Of a DNA stretch of 64,000 nucleotides, positions 1 to 9,121 are shown in pieces (the first letter of the stretch is position 1; each line of letters starts with the position of its first letter). The DNA is from an uncultured Clostridia bacterium (GTDB lineage: Bacteria > Bacillota > Clostridia > Oscillospirales > Ruminococcaceae). The DNA lies in contig CANRLH010000001.1 in NCBI GenBank assembly GCA_947631455.1, positions 186,001 through 250,000 on the forward strand, read 5' to 3'. The notes beneath the pieces were generated by a model. It saw nothing but the letters and a program-made list of their open reading frames with translations. It searched no databases and had not been told where the DNA came from. A program made the position numbers and the translations under genes.

Positions 1-115
1 ATGTTTGCTTTGTTGCCTTTTTTTAAAAGTTATGTTACAATTATTTTAGCTTATTGGATATGCGATAAAGAAAGTTTTTATTTAATCGTAAACTCAGGAA
101 GGAAAGGTCAGGCTT

Positions 116-799
116 ATGAGAGAAAGCATTTTAACAATACCGATAAATGAAATATTTGAGCCGCAAAGCGGGTGCCCTATCTGCCGGATGAGAGATATGC
201 TCGAAGACAGGGCGGTGGAGTATATCATGGGAGCGGCTATGATGGAGCCTGATGTGAGAATCGAAACAAACAGGCAGGGATTTTGCAAAACACATTTTGA
301 CAAAATGCTTTTGCAGAAAAACAGGCTTTCACTGGCACTTTTGCTGCAATCTCATCTTATGGAGCTTGACAAGAGCATTTTCTCGAAAAAAAGTATGTTT
401 GAGGGTATTAACGCCAAGCAGAAAAAAATCTCGACAGTGAACAGGGACTGCTTTATATGCTCGAAAATCGAGTGGGGAATGTCAAGACTTGTGCAGACAG
501 TATTCGATATGTTTGCTCAGAGCAGAGAGTTCCGAGAGTTGTTTTTAAGGCAGGAATTTCTTTGTCCGAACCACTATGATATGCTGGTGTTTGAAAGCGG
601 TCATTCGCTTGACAAAAAATACCGTGCGCAATTTGTCAAAGATTGTTCCGAGCTTGTAAAAAAAGGACTTGTTTCTCTCATTGAGGACGTGACCAGATAC
701 TGTAATATGTATGACTACAGAAATTCCGGAAAGGACGCCGATTGGGGCAACTCAAAGGACGCTATCGAACGCGCTGTAAAGTTTCTGACGACCAGGTAG
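116..799 (+). CDS. DUF6062-like Cys/His protein
   Basis: A 227-residue soluble protein of unknown function; it resembles the DUF6062 family from memory. It shows two similar metal-site-like halves: C20-x2-C23 with C57-x2-H60, then C112-x2-C115 with C150-x2-H153. The spacing inside each half is almost identical (37 and 38 residues from first Cys to third Cys), which suggests an internal duplication binding two metal ions, probably zinc. There is no signal peptide or membrane segment. The ATG follows an AGGAAGGAAAGG Shine-Dalgarno stretch. It stands alone: the next gene is 650 bp away behind its own promoter. Metal binding is inferred from residue pattern only. Confidence 0.7.
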   Translation: MRESILTIPINEIFEPQSGCPICRMRDMLEDRAVEYIMGAAMMEPDVRIETNRQGFCKTHFDKMLLQKNRLSLALLLQSHLMELDKSIFSKKSMFEGINAKQKKISTVNRDCFICSKIEWGMSRLVQTVFDMFAQSREFRELFLRQEFLCPNHYDMLVFESGHSLDKKYRAQFVKDCSELVKKGLVSLIEDVTRYCNMYDYRNSGKDADWGNSKDAIERAVKFLTTR

Positions 800-1369
800 G
801 AATCTGTAACCAAACCGTAATTTTTTGTCGTTTTTTGGTGCACCGTTTTATGTTAAACAATAAGACATTTTTGGTGTTCCGCGGTTTTTTGGGGTTTTAA
901 TAGCTGAGAAAATATTACAAAATGGATTTGGAAACAATTTGTTCATATTTGACTCTCGTTTTTGTGGAAAGTAAGCACGTTTTTTTGTACGTTTCTATTT
1001 TATAACTCTTCAAAAGTTGCGGAAAACAGGGATTTTTTCAAAGGTTTAAACAGAGTTTTCAACTTAATTTACCCTCGTTTTGTGTTTTAAACACAGTTTT
1101 AAACAGTTTCTGTTTAAAGTTTGGGAAAATCACGCAAAATTAGCAAATATTCATTCGAATATTCCGATTTTGCCGCGAGAGTTTGTTCTGCTGAAAATAA
1201 TGTTAATAAATCCTGTCTTTAAGGTTAAATAAAAGTGACGAAAATGTTAATAGTTTGTAAAGAACATAATCTGCATTAAAAAACATTTTATAAAATCTGT
1301 ATTTGCGGTAAATACATAACAGATAACAGCGGTAAATATTTCTAGAAGGCCGCCAAAAGTAAAAAAAAC
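800..1369. other. AT-rich intergenic region with clustered GTTTTAAAC-type palindromes
   Basis: This 570-bp stretch contains no credible open reading frame with a ribosome site. It is very AT-rich and has runs of T and A. Between 1044 and 1119 there are four close copies of a short palindrome: GTTTAAAC at 1044-1051, GTTTTAAAC at 1084-1092 and 1096-1104, and GTTTAAAG at 1112-1119. CTCGTTTT occurs twice upstream of these copies (near 954 and 1073). No tRNA or recognisable riboswitch was seen. Function unknown. Confidence 0.5.
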
Positions 1370-1398
1370 TTGTTTTTTTTAAAACAATGTGATATAAT
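1370..1398 (+). promoter_or_regulatory. sigma-A promoter for rlmB
   Basis: TTGTTT at 1370-1375 and TATAAT at 1393-1398 are separated by 17 bp. The start codon lies about 50 bp downstream, preceded by TAAGGAGC. Confidence 0.7.
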
Positions 1399-1448
1399 GT
1401 AAAATGTATTGTTATATATAAAATCGTTTTGTTTTAAGGAGCTTTTGC

Positions 1449-2228
1449 ATGAACTCTAAGGAATACGGCAAAAAAGCCGTACCACATTCTTCACAGCTTT
1501 CAGATGTACTTGTTGTGGGAAGAAATCCCGTGGCGGAGGCGATAAGGTCCGGGAAGACTATCGACAGCGTTTATATAAGTGGAAACGCAAAGGGCTCGAT
1601 AGCCGTGATCTTTGACCTTTGCAGTAAAAACGGGATAGCGGTCAAAAGGGTAGACGACAGAAAGCTTGACAAAATGTCCGGCGGTGCTTCTCATCAGGGA
1701 GTTATTGCCGTCGTGGGATGCGCGGAGTATTATTCGGTTTCTGAGATTTTGGATCTCGCAAAACAAAGGGGAGAAGACCCGTTTGTTATAATCTGCGATG
1801 AGATAGAGGATCCGCATAACCTTGGAGCGATAATAAGAACCGCTGAGGCGGCAGGCGCTCACGGTGTCATTATTCCGAAAAGACGCAGCGCATCACTTTC
1901 GCAGACGGTGTTCAAGACCTCTGCCGGAGCCGCTAGTTATGTAAGAGTCGCGAGAGTGTCGAATCTTGCGGGAGCAATTGATGAACTTAAGAAAAACGGT
2001 GTTTGGATATATGGAACTGACGCTGAGGGACAGGATTACTCCTCTGTCAGGCTTGACGGCCCCATCGGGTTGGTAATAGGCTCTGAGGGGTACGGAATAG
2101 GTCGGCTTATTAAGGAAAAATGCGATTTTTTGCTTAAACTGCCGATGCTGGGAAAGGTAAATTCATTAAACGCCTCGGTCGCGGCGGGGATATTTATGTA
2201 CGAGGTAGTAAGACAAAGACAAAAATAA
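1449..2228 (+). CDS. rlmB: 23S rRNA (guanosine-2'-O-)-methyltransferase RlmB, TrmH/SpoU family
   Basis: A SpoU-class (knotted SPOUT) methyltransferase that uses S-adenosylmethionine to 2'-O-methylate a guanosine in 23S rRNA. The N-terminal substrate-binding domain (about 18-95) begins with VVGRNPVAEAI. The three family motifs are clear: DPHNLGAIIRT at 121-131 (catalytic Arg 130), IGSEGYGI at 210-217 (Glu 213), and LPMLGKVNSLNASVAAGI at 231-248, the cofactor-binding knot. Its 259 residues are normal for RlmB. The rRNA target is inferred from the family; closely related paralogues can modify tRNA instead. The downstream gene starts about 65 bp later and may be co-transcribed. Confidence 0.9.
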   Translation: MNSKEYGKKAVPHSSQLSDVLVVGRNPVAEAIRSGKTIDSVYISGNAKGSIAVIFDLCSKNGIAVKRVDDRKLDKMSGGASHQGVIAVVGCAEYYSVSEILDLAKQRGEDPFVIICDEIEDPHNLGAIIRTAEAAGAHGVIIPKRRSASLSQTVFKTSAGAASYVRVARVSNLAGAIDELKKNGVWIYGTDAEGQDYSSVRLDGPIGLVIGSEGYGIGRLIKEKCDFLLKLPMLGKVNSLNASVAAGIFMYEVVRQRQK

Positions 2229-2293
2229 GTTTTTTGACGGGGCCAGCCCCTTATTAAAAATATACGCAATGTTTTAAGTTAGGAGTGTGTAAA

Positions 2294-4999
2294 TTGGCGG
2301 ACAGGTTTTCACTTGACGATATTCTTGAAGAATATGCCTCAAAGGCGAAAAATTCCCGTGAGAAAAGTGATTTTGATGTGGAACAGCTGCTTGAAAACCC
2401 GCTTTCTCACAAAAAGTCTTTTGAGAGATTTTTTAACGGTAACGAATCATCAACAAACTCGGATGCCTCTTCTGACAAGGAAGTATCAGAGTTACCGAAA
2501 AAGCCAAATGCGGATATAATTGAGACTGATGCGGACAAGCCCGGTGATGATGCGCAGACTGCATCCGATAACGCGCAGCAACCCGGTGAGGCAAAGGCCA
2601 TAAGGCAGGGCGATATCGAAAGCGTTGATATAGACACTCTGGTGGAATCAGCAGTTGACGGAGTGGAAACTACTGATGAGCCCATTGAAACGAAAAAGTC
2701 TGGCATTGACATAAAACTTGACGATAATATCACTGAGCCTGAGTTTGAGGAGGAAAGGACTCGTGTAATATCCGCGATAGTAAACGTCGAGGATGAGCAG
2801 TCCGGCGGTGAGAATGGTCAGCATATCAGCGAAAAGAAAATATCAAAGCGTGAGCTTGAGCGCGAGGAAGAGCAGAGACTTGAGAAAGAAGGCTTTGACG
2901 CAGGGCTCAACAGCCGCTTCAGATTGAGAAAGACCTCCGGCAATACAGCTATAATAGAGGGACTTATGAAGCTTAAGAGGGATAGAAAGCCGGTTTCAAA
3001 GGAAACTTCGGTGACCCCGGTCAAGCGCTTAAGGATCAAGGATGTTGACTTAAATCTCAAGGGAAAGATCATTCCGCAGACGGAGCAGTTTGACAAGGTG
3101 TCGCAGGAGCCTTTGGTTTTTCCGGAGAATGCTACCGATACGATGAAAATGAACATTCTTTCCGAGCGCAGAAAAAACAGGATCAAAAACTTTGTTTTAC
3201 ATACAGACGACCGCGATGACGAAGAGACCGCTAACGAGGTTTCTAACACGATTGGAGATTTTGACGACTACAAGCAGGCGCACAAGGTGCTTTCTGACAT
3301 TGTGGGGCTTAAAAATAACCTCACTGTAAGGCTCTGCGTTTTGCTTTTGACAACTTTGTTTTCTTGCTATATCGCTGCCGCTAACGATTTGGGTTGGCCT
3401 ATTCTCGAGCTTTTTAAGAGAACAAGTGATTCATCGTATGTCTTTACAAATATCATACTTGGGCTTATATCGGCATTCGTATCCTATACCGTCATAACGG
3501 CAGGGCTTAAAAAGCTCATCAAGCGAAATGCCGACTGCGACAGCATTGCGGCTATTTCGATAGTATCAGCGGTTGCGGTAAGCGTTATTGTGCTGTTTGA
3601 TTCATCTATCATGCAGACTAAGGCATATAACCTGTATATGTCTGTCGCTATACTGGGGCTGTTGTTCAACACGCTGGGAAAGCTTCTTATAGTAAACAGG
3701 ACACTGAGAAACTTCAGATACGTTGCGGGCGAGTTTGATAAATATGCTTTAAACAATGTAACAAACGAGGACGTTGCCGTCAAGTTTACCAAGGGTTCGG
3801 TAAACGATTTCCCTGAGCTTGTCTCAATGAGAAGAACGGAATTTAACGAAAACTTTTTAAAGAATTCTTACTCGACAGACGCGGCAGACAGATTCTGTAA
3901 GATGTACGCTCCGCTGATTCTGATAGTGGCGTTGATAGTCGGACTTCTGGCACTTGTATGCGACAGAAACGCAGTTGGCTTTACCGGTAGGGTGATGGCG
4001 GCGCTTATCACCTTCTCGGGAGTAATTTCAATGGTTTCTTCGTTTGCGCTTATGCTGGTTGTTAATCTTCCTCTTTCAAGGGCTTCAAAGAAGTTTTTGC
4101 AGTCTTCAGCGGTAATGCTGGGATATTCGGCAGTTGAGGATTATTCAGATACGAACTCTGTTCTGGTCGACGCGTGTCAGCTTTTCCCTGAGGGAATGGT
4201 AAACCTTGTAAACCTCAAAGCGATGAGTTCAACCTCTATCGAAGAATGTATACTTATGGCGGCTTCTCTTGCCTGCCAGTCCGGCAGCATTATGAATCAG
4301 ACCTTTTACAATATGCTTAAGGGAAAAACCGAAATGCTTTATCCCGTTGAAAGCTATATTTTTGAGGACGGGCTGGGCCTTTCCGGCTGGATTGAAAACA
4401 AGAGAGTGTTGCTAGGAACAAGAGAGCTTATGCAGAATCATTCGATCGAGGGGCTTCCTACAAAGGAGCGTGAGGCTGAATACACAAGAGGATACATACC
4501 GGTTTATCTTTCTATCGGCGGTGTGGTGTCAACGCTGTTTGTGCTTCAGATAAATCCGAGCATAAGCGTTAAAAAATGGCTGGCGGCTCTTGAAAAGGAT
4601 AATGTAACTACTGTTATACGCACGGTGGACGGTTTTATATCTCTCGGATTTTTGGCGGATCTGTTTGAGATCCAGCCGGATTCAATAAAGCTACTTCCTT
4701 TCAGATTTCACGAGGAGTACGAGAGGGAAACCTCTTATACACAGCGCGCAAGCTCATCAATGCTGTGCTCTGGACATTTTCCTTCTTTTGCAATGCTTAT
4801 AAGCGGCGCTAAAAAGCTTCAGAAGCTTGCAAATCTGGGCGTCTTTATTCAGATCGGCGGAACTCTTTTAGGTGCGCTTATCGCCTTTGTGATGACGGTA
4901 TTCGGAACCTTTTCAGGTCTTACGGCAACGGTCGTGACGGGATATAATCTTTTGATTCTGGCAATCACGGTTTTATCTTCGTATACGAGGAGATTTTAA
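2294..4999 (+). CDS. Membrane protein with a degenerate P-type ATPase core (pseudo-ATPase)
   Basis: A 901-residue protein. I place the start at TTG 2294 because AGGAG at 2281-2285 sits 8 bp upstream; the in-frame GTG at 2285 would overlap that site. Residues 1-340 are charged and probably disordered. Eight membrane segments follow (about 343-365, 381-405, 416-437, 445-467, 537-556, 567-594, 848-870, 876-897), the number and spacing of a P1B ATPase. The loop after the sixth has VLVDACQLFPEG where ATPases have the phosphorylation motif DKTGTLTEG: Asp 626 is kept, KTGT is lost. The nucleotide-domain pattern GLGLSGW...RVLLGTRELM survives, but the HP motif, TGDN and GDGxND are missing. Probably not a pump; role unknown. 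Confidence 0.65.
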   Translation: MADRFSLDDILEEYASKAKNSREKSDFDVEQLLENPLSHKKSFERFFNGNESSTNSDASSDKEVSELPKKPNADIIETDADKPGDDAQTASDNAQQPGEAKAIRQGDIESVDIDTLVESAVDGVETTDEPIETKKSGIDIKLDDNITEPEFEEERTRVISAIVNVEDEQSGGENGQHISEKKISKRELEREEEQRLEKEGFDAGLNSRFRLRKTSGNTAIIEGLMKLKRDRKPVSKETSVTPVKRLRIKDVDLNLKGKIIPQTEQFDKVSQEPLVFPENATDTMKMNILSERRKNRIKNFVLHTDDRDDEETANEVSNTIGDFDDYKQAHKVLSDIVGLKNNLTVRLCVLLLTTLFSCYIAAANDLGWPILELFKRTSDSSYVFTNIILGLISAFVSYTVITAGLKKLIKRNADCDSIAAISIVSAVAVSVIVLFDSSIMQTKAYNLYMSVAILGLLFNTLGKLLIVNRTLRNFRYVAGEFDKYALNNVTNEDVAVKFTKGSVNDFPELVSMRRTEFNENFLKNSYSTDAADRFCKMYAPLILIVALIVGLLALVCDRNAVGFTGRVMAALITFSGVISMVSSFALMLVVNLPLSRASKKFLQSSAVMLGYSAVEDYSDTNSVLVDACQLFPEGMVNLVNLKAMSSTSIEECILMAASLACQSGSIMNQTFYNMLKGKTEMLYPVESYIFEDGLGLSGWIENKRVLLGTRELMQNHSIEGLPTKEREAEYTRGYIPVYLSIGGVVSTLFVLQINPSISVKKWLAALEKDNVTTVIRTVDGFISLGFLADLFEIQPDSIKLLPFRFHEEYERETSYTQRASSSMLCSGHFPSFAMLISGAKKLQKLANLGVFIQIGGTLLGALIAFVMTVFGTFSGLTATVVTGYNLLILAITVLSSYTRRF

Positions 5000-5017
5000 A
5001 TTTAACTTTAAAGCCAT

Positions 5018-5055
5018 GCCCTTTGCGGATCTTTCACCGCAGGGGGCTTTTGTTT
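5018..5055 (+). terminator. Rho-independent terminator after the pseudo-ATPase gene
   Basis: An 11-bp stem (GCCCTTTGCGG at 5018-5028 pairing with CCGCAGGGGGC at 5037-5047, including G-U pairs) is followed by TTTTGTTT. Confidence 0.8.
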
Positions 5056-5179
5056 GATTTCTGCGTTCTTGGCAATGACCAGCCGCTTGCGGCAGATCCT
5101 TTCAAAAGGGGTCTTTTGACATTCTAACTAAACTTTTTTATCAACTCACATACATTAAAATTACTTGACGGAAATATCA

Positions 5180-5208
5180 TTGACAGGGAACTTTTGATTC
5201 TGTATAAT
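5180..5208 (+). promoter_or_regulatory. Consensus sigma-A promoter for GH5 glycanase
   Basis: A perfect TTGACA (5180-5185) and a perfect TATAAT (5203-5208) are separated by 17 bp. This rules out any start codon upstream of about 5215 and supports the ATG at 5242. Confidence 0.9.
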
Positions 5209-5241
5209 ATATTCATAGACAAAACTGGAGGTATAGTTGTT

Positions 5242-7515
5242 ATGAGAGTTTCTTTTAAGCTCAAGTTTTTATTTCTGACCCTTGTTATGCTGGCGGTATG
5301 TTTTTGCGGGTTCAGCACGAAAAACATTTCGGCGTCGGCTGATTCCACACCCGTTTCTGAGCATGGAAGGCTTTCTGTAAAGGGTTCTCAGATAGTTGAT
5401 AAAAATGGAAACGCTTTTCAGCTTGTGGGAATGAGTACCCACGGCCTTGCGTGGTATCCGGAGGCTGTAAGCGAACAGACAATGAAAACCTTAAGAGACG
5501 ACTGGAACTGCAACGCTTTTCGTTTGGCGATGTATACTGAGGAGTACGGCGGGTATACAACAAGCTCGGAAAACAAGAACGCAATGATAAATAGGATAGA
5601 TAACGGCGTGAACATTGCCAAAAAGCTGGGCATGTATGTTATTATCGACTGGCATATACTGAACGACAACAATCCTCAGACACATAAATCCGAGGCAATA
5701 GACTTTTTTAAGAAAATGTCGGCAAAATACAAGGGATGCGCTAACGTGATTTACGAAATTTGCAACGAGCCTCACTGGGTGTCGTGGGCATCGGACATAA
5801 AGCCATATTGCGTTGATGTCATTAAGGCAATAAGAAATAACGATCCCAACGGCATTATAATCTGCGGCTCCAATACATGGAGTCAGGATATTCACGAGGT
5901 TTTGCAAAACCCGATAACGGGTTACAAAAATATTGCCTATTCTCTGCATTTTTATGCAAACACACATACTCAGTGGCTTAGAGACAGGCTTGCAGATTGC
6001 CTTGACAGGGGACTTTGCGTTGTGGTAACAGAGTTCGGAACGTGCGATGCATCAGGAAACGGCGGCTTTAATAAGGCAGAGACCGACAGCTGGATGACGT
6101 TATTGCAAAACCGCAAGGTGGGGCTGTTTAACTGGAGCCTTTCAAACAAGTCAGAAACGGCTTCGGCAATTTTGCCGGGAGTTAACCTTTCTGCGATAAA
6201 GCCGGGCGAGAGCCAGCTTACTCAAAGCGGAAAGCTTATCAGGTCGTGGACAAGGAGGTTGGGGCGGCGAACAGGACAGGTCACAATCTCCTACGCAAAC
6301 ACAACAAACAACGCAGTCAGAATCGTTACAAGCCGATCAGATGCTGACGGATATAAGGTCTGGATCAGCGCAAGCAAGTCCTTCCCTTCTGGTTCAACTA
6401 GGCTTGCAAAAACTTATTCAAACTCTCAGACAACAGTGAGGTTTGATAACCTTGCGAACAGGGGCGGTACGTATTACGTAAAGGTTCAGGGCTATAAGGG
6501 CTACACTGAAAACGGCAAGAGGCTTTACGTTTATTCAACACCTGTCGTAAAGACAATAAAGCTTGCGCCGGCAATTGCTGCTAATAAGCTGAAATCCGCC
6601 TCAACAACCAACAATTCTGTTAAGCTTAACATTCAGAAAAATAACTCGGCAGATGGATATAAGGTGTGGATATGCGCAGATAAAAGCTTTAAGGAGGGCG
6701 CTTCACGCCTGATAAGAACATCTTCAAATTCAGCGGTGAATTTCAGCTTTGCAGGTCTTACTCGCCCTGGCAAAAGCTATTACATTAAAGTACAGACGTA
6801 TAAATGGCACAACAACGGCATAAGAAATCAGGCTGTGTATTCAAATCCTGTGATAAAAAAGATAACACTTTCTCCGAAGGTTGCAAATAATAAGATAAGC
6901 TCTGCATATGTCACCGGCAATTCAGCCGACATAAGCATTGTGAGAAACACCTCGGCAGACGGATATAAGGTATGGATATGCGCAGATAAAAGCTTTAAGG
7001 AAGGCGCGTCACGTCTGATAAGAACATCTTCAAATTCAGCGGTGAATTTCAGCTTTGCAGGTCTTACTCGTCCGGGTAAAAGCTATTACATTAAAGTACA
7101 GACGTACAAGTGGCACAACAACGGTATAACAACTCAGGCGGTGTATTCAACACCTGTGGTGAAAACAATAAACCTTGCGCCTGTGATAGCTGAAAACAAG
7201 GTAAGCTCATTATCTGTAAACGGAAACTCTGTCAATATAAAAATTTTAAGAAACTCATCTGCCGATGGATATAAGGTGTGGATTTGTGCGGATAAAAGCT
7301 TTAAGGAGGGTACTGCACGTTTGATAAGAACTTCTTCAAACTCTGAGCTGAGCTTCAGCTTTGAAAATCTCGCATATTCAGATCATACCTATTACATAAA
7401 GCTTCAGACGTATAAGTGGCACAACAACGGTATAACTACTCAGGCGGTGTATTCAGAGCCGATAATAACTACCGTGAAAACCGATCCTTCTGATGTATAT
7501 GAGCCGGCAGCTTAA
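5242..7515 (+). CDS. Secreted GH5 endoglucanase with four FN3-like repeats
   Basis: Predicted secreted beta-1,4-glycanase. The ATG at 5242 follows GGAGG with good spacing and gives a 757-residue precursor with a signal peptide (about 1-33). The catalytic barrel (about 36-330) is GH5, most like subfamily 2 cellulases: it starts GRLSVKGSQIVDKNG, has the acid/base Glu 176 in YEICNEPHW and the nucleophile Glu 264 in VVTEFGT. Four fibronectin III-like repeats of exactly 102 residues follow, each with a DGYKVWI core and a YY(V/I)K(V/L)Q strand; the second and third are nearly identical in DNA. There is no dockerin or sortase motif, so it is probably released or held by the repeats. Cellulose or mixed-linkage glucan as substrate is inferred from the family. 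Confidence 0.88.
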   Translation: MRVSFKLKFLFLTLVMLAVCFCGFSTKNISASADSTPVSEHGRLSVKGSQIVDKNGNAFQLVGMSTHGLAWYPEAVSEQTMKTLRDDWNCNAFRLAMYTEEYGGYTTSSENKNAMINRIDNGVNIAKKLGMYVIIDWHILNDNNPQTHKSEAIDFFKKMSAKYKGCANVIYEICNEPHWVSWASDIKPYCVDVIKAIRNNDPNGIIICGSNTWSQDIHEVLQNPITGYKNIAYSLHFYANTHTQWLRDRLADCLDRGLCVVVTEFGTCDASGNGGFNKAETDSWMTLLQNRKVGLFNWSLSNKSETASAILPGVNLSAIKPGESQLTQSGKLIRSWTRRLGRRTGQVTISYANTTNNAVRIVTSRSDADGYKVWISASKSFPSGSTRLAKTYSNSQTTVRFDNLANRGGTYYVKVQGYKGYTENGKRLYVYSTPVVKTIKLAPAIAANKLKSASTTNNSVKLNIQKNNSADGYKVWICADKSFKEGASRLIRTSSNSAVNFSFAGLTRPGKSYYIKVQTYKWHNNGIRNQAVYSNPVIKKITLSPKVANNKISSAYVTGNSADISIVRNTSADGYKVWICADKSFKEGASRLIRTSSNSAVNFSFAGLTRPGKSYYIKVQTYKWHNNGITTQAVYSTPVVKTINLAPVIAENKVSSLSVNGNSVNIKILRNSSADGYKVWICADKSFKEGTARLIRTSSNSELSFSFENLAYSDHTYYIKLQTYKWHNNGITTQAVYSEPIITTVKTDPSDVYEPAA
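6280..7490 (+). repeat. Four tandem 306-bp coding repeats
   Basis: The codon pair GGATAT of the DGYKVWI core falls at 6349, 6655, 6961 and 7267, exactly 306 bp apart each time. Units two and three are nearly identical over about 170 bp, differing mainly at third positions; unit one is most diverged. This points to recent unit duplication or gene conversion. Confidence 0.85.
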
Positions 7516-7566
7516 ATTTTTGCGGTCGATAAAATGATTTTTGGAATCCTAACCTATTAAATTAAG

Positions 7567-7600
7567 ATCAGCAGCGGTACAGCATCACTGCTGATTTTAT
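7567..7600 (+). terminator. Probable terminator after GH5 gene
   Basis: ATCAGCAG (7567-7574) pairs with CTGCTGAT (7588-7595), followed by TTTATA. The stem is 8 bp and the U-tract is short. Confidence 0.6.
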
Positions 7601-7660
7601 ACAAAATCGTACCAATAATTACATTTATCACTTTGATTTGTAAATGTTGGATTTGCTGTG

Positions 7661-7689
7661 TTGACTTTTTTACAAAAATATAGTATAAT
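7661..7689 (+). promoter_or_regulatory. Sigma-A promoter for foldase-like lipoprotein
   Basis: TTGACT (7661-7666) and TATAAT (7684-7689) with a 17-bp spacer, 34 bp before the start codon. Confidence 0.85.
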
Positions 7690-7722
7690 ACTTAGGATTA
7701 TTAAACACAGGGAGGCAATTTG

Positions 7723-9099
7723 ATGTTTAAGAAAAAAATAGCGGCTGTTTCCTGCGCCGCAGCAATGGCTGTAGGACTTGCGGGATGCGCGGATATGTCA
7801 AAGATAATGACGGTGGACGGAAAGGGAATAAACGCAGGCGTTTACATTGACTATATGCTTAATGAATATACAATGCAAAGCTATTACTCCCAGTATTTTC
7901 AGTCTTCGGAGTCAGAGGATTCTGAGACCGAGTTTTTAAAGAAAAAATATAATGATGACGAAACCTATTCTGAGCATTTTAAAAAATCCGCTTTGGAGCA
8001 GACTTTAAGAGGAATTGCGGCTGACAAGCTGTTTTCCGATGAGGGACTTGAGCTTTCCGAAGACGATAAGGAGGAAATAGAGAATAATGTTTCTTCTATG
8101 TATGATCAGTTCGGCGACGAGTATCTCGAGCTTCAGGGAATTTCAGAGGAATCTGTAAGGACTGTTTATACCTATGAAAAGCAAAAGGAGCTTTTGTTTG
8201 ACCATTTTTATGACGAGGGCGGAACAAAGGAAGTTACCGACGACGACATAAAGACTTATATGAAGGATAACTACCTGAGATATAAGATGATAAGCATATC
8301 AAAAGCACCGACCTCGATCTCCGGCGATGAGGCTACTGACGAGGAAAAGAAAGAGGCTGATGCAAAGGCAAAGGAGCAGGCCGACAAGTATCTTGCTCTT
8401 GCAGAGGAAACCGGCGCTGACGGTTTTGACGATGTTATCGAGCAGTATGATAAGGACACGGAAGCGACAACCGAGGCAGCAAGCGAGGATCCTTCCGCTG
8501 AGGCCACGACCGAAGCAACGACCGAGAAGATCGATACGACGGCAGAGTATACCGTCACTTTCGTGGATCCGGACGGTAACGATTACGATGAGGATTCGGA
8601 CTATCCGCCGCAGACTGTTAAGGGCGGAGATAAGGCTTTAAAGCCTGAAACGGCTCCTGATAAGCCTTATTATGAGTTTACCGGATGGTATTCGGATTCA
8701 TCAAATACTAAAGAATTTGATTTTGACAAGCCTATTTCAGCAGACACAAAGGTGTACTCGGGCTTTGAAACCAACGAGACATTGACTGAGTACGATGAGG
8801 AGAACGCAAGCGATGTTCAGAAAAAGATAAAGGAGCTTGAAATCGGCAAGCTATCTTTGGAATCTGACGACAACAACTACTATATCATTTTGAAGCTCGA
8901 TCCCAGCGAGAGAGAGGATTATCATAGCGGAGGAAGTGAGCATCACGATTTTATTCACACAATGAAGTCTGAGGAATTCAACAAGACACTTGACGATCTG
9001 GCGGATGATATGAAAATCGAGAAAAATAAAAGCGCGATAGACAAGTATACCCCAGAAAAGCTGGAGGAAATTGCTGAGAAATACTCTCAGAAAAAGTGA
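7723..9099 (+). CDS. SurA/PrsA-like foldase lipoprotein with an inserted InlB B-repeat
   Basis: A 458-residue lipoprotein; ATG 7723 is chosen over the TTG one codon upstream because GGGAGG is 7 bp before it. The lipobox LAGC places the modified Cys at 22. Residues 30-165 are helical and acidic like the SurA/PrsA N-domain. From about 175 the sequence reads like the start of a parvulin (PpiC) domain (YMKDNYLRYKMISI), but after a Thr/Glu/Ala-rich linker it is interrupted by an InlB/Listeria-Bacteroides repeat (275-350: YTVTFVDPDG through EFTGWYSD to KVYSGFE). The parvulin-like fold then seems to resume (VQKKIKELEIGKLSLE...YYIILKLD). Isomerase activity is uncertain; a folding or binding role outside the membrane is inferred. 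Confidence 0.65.
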   Translation: MFKKKIAAVSCAAAMAVGLAGCADMSKIMTVDGKGINAGVYIDYMLNEYTMQSYYSQYFQSSESEDSETEFLKKKYNDDETYSEHFKKSALEQTLRGIAADKLFSDEGLELSEDDKEEIENNVSSMYDQFGDEYLELQGISEESVRTVYTYEKQKELLFDHFYDEGGTKEVTDDDIKTYMKDNYLRYKMISISKAPTSISGDEATDEEKKEADAKAKEQADKYLALAEETGADGFDDVIEQYDKDTEATTEAASEDPSAEATTEATTEKIDTTAEYTVTFVDPDGNDYDEDSDYPPQTVKGGDKALKPETAPDKPYYEFTGWYSDSSNTKEFDFDKPISADTKVYSGFETNETLTEYDEENASDVQKKIKELEIGKLSLESDDNNYYIILKLDPSEREDYHSGGSEHHDFIHTMKSEEFNKTLDDLADDMKIEKNKSAIDKYTPEKLEEIAEKYSQKK

Positions 9100-9121
9100 A
9101 TCAGGTAAATATAAAAAATCA

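Noticed and set aside
1-150. 49-codon ORF beginning at base 1
   Set aside because: It starts at the window edge, overlaps the DUF6062-like gene start and its ribosome site, and has a T-rich translation.
6280-7490. CRISPR-like repeat array
   Set aside because: The repeats are 306 bp, in frame, and encode FN3-like protein domains.
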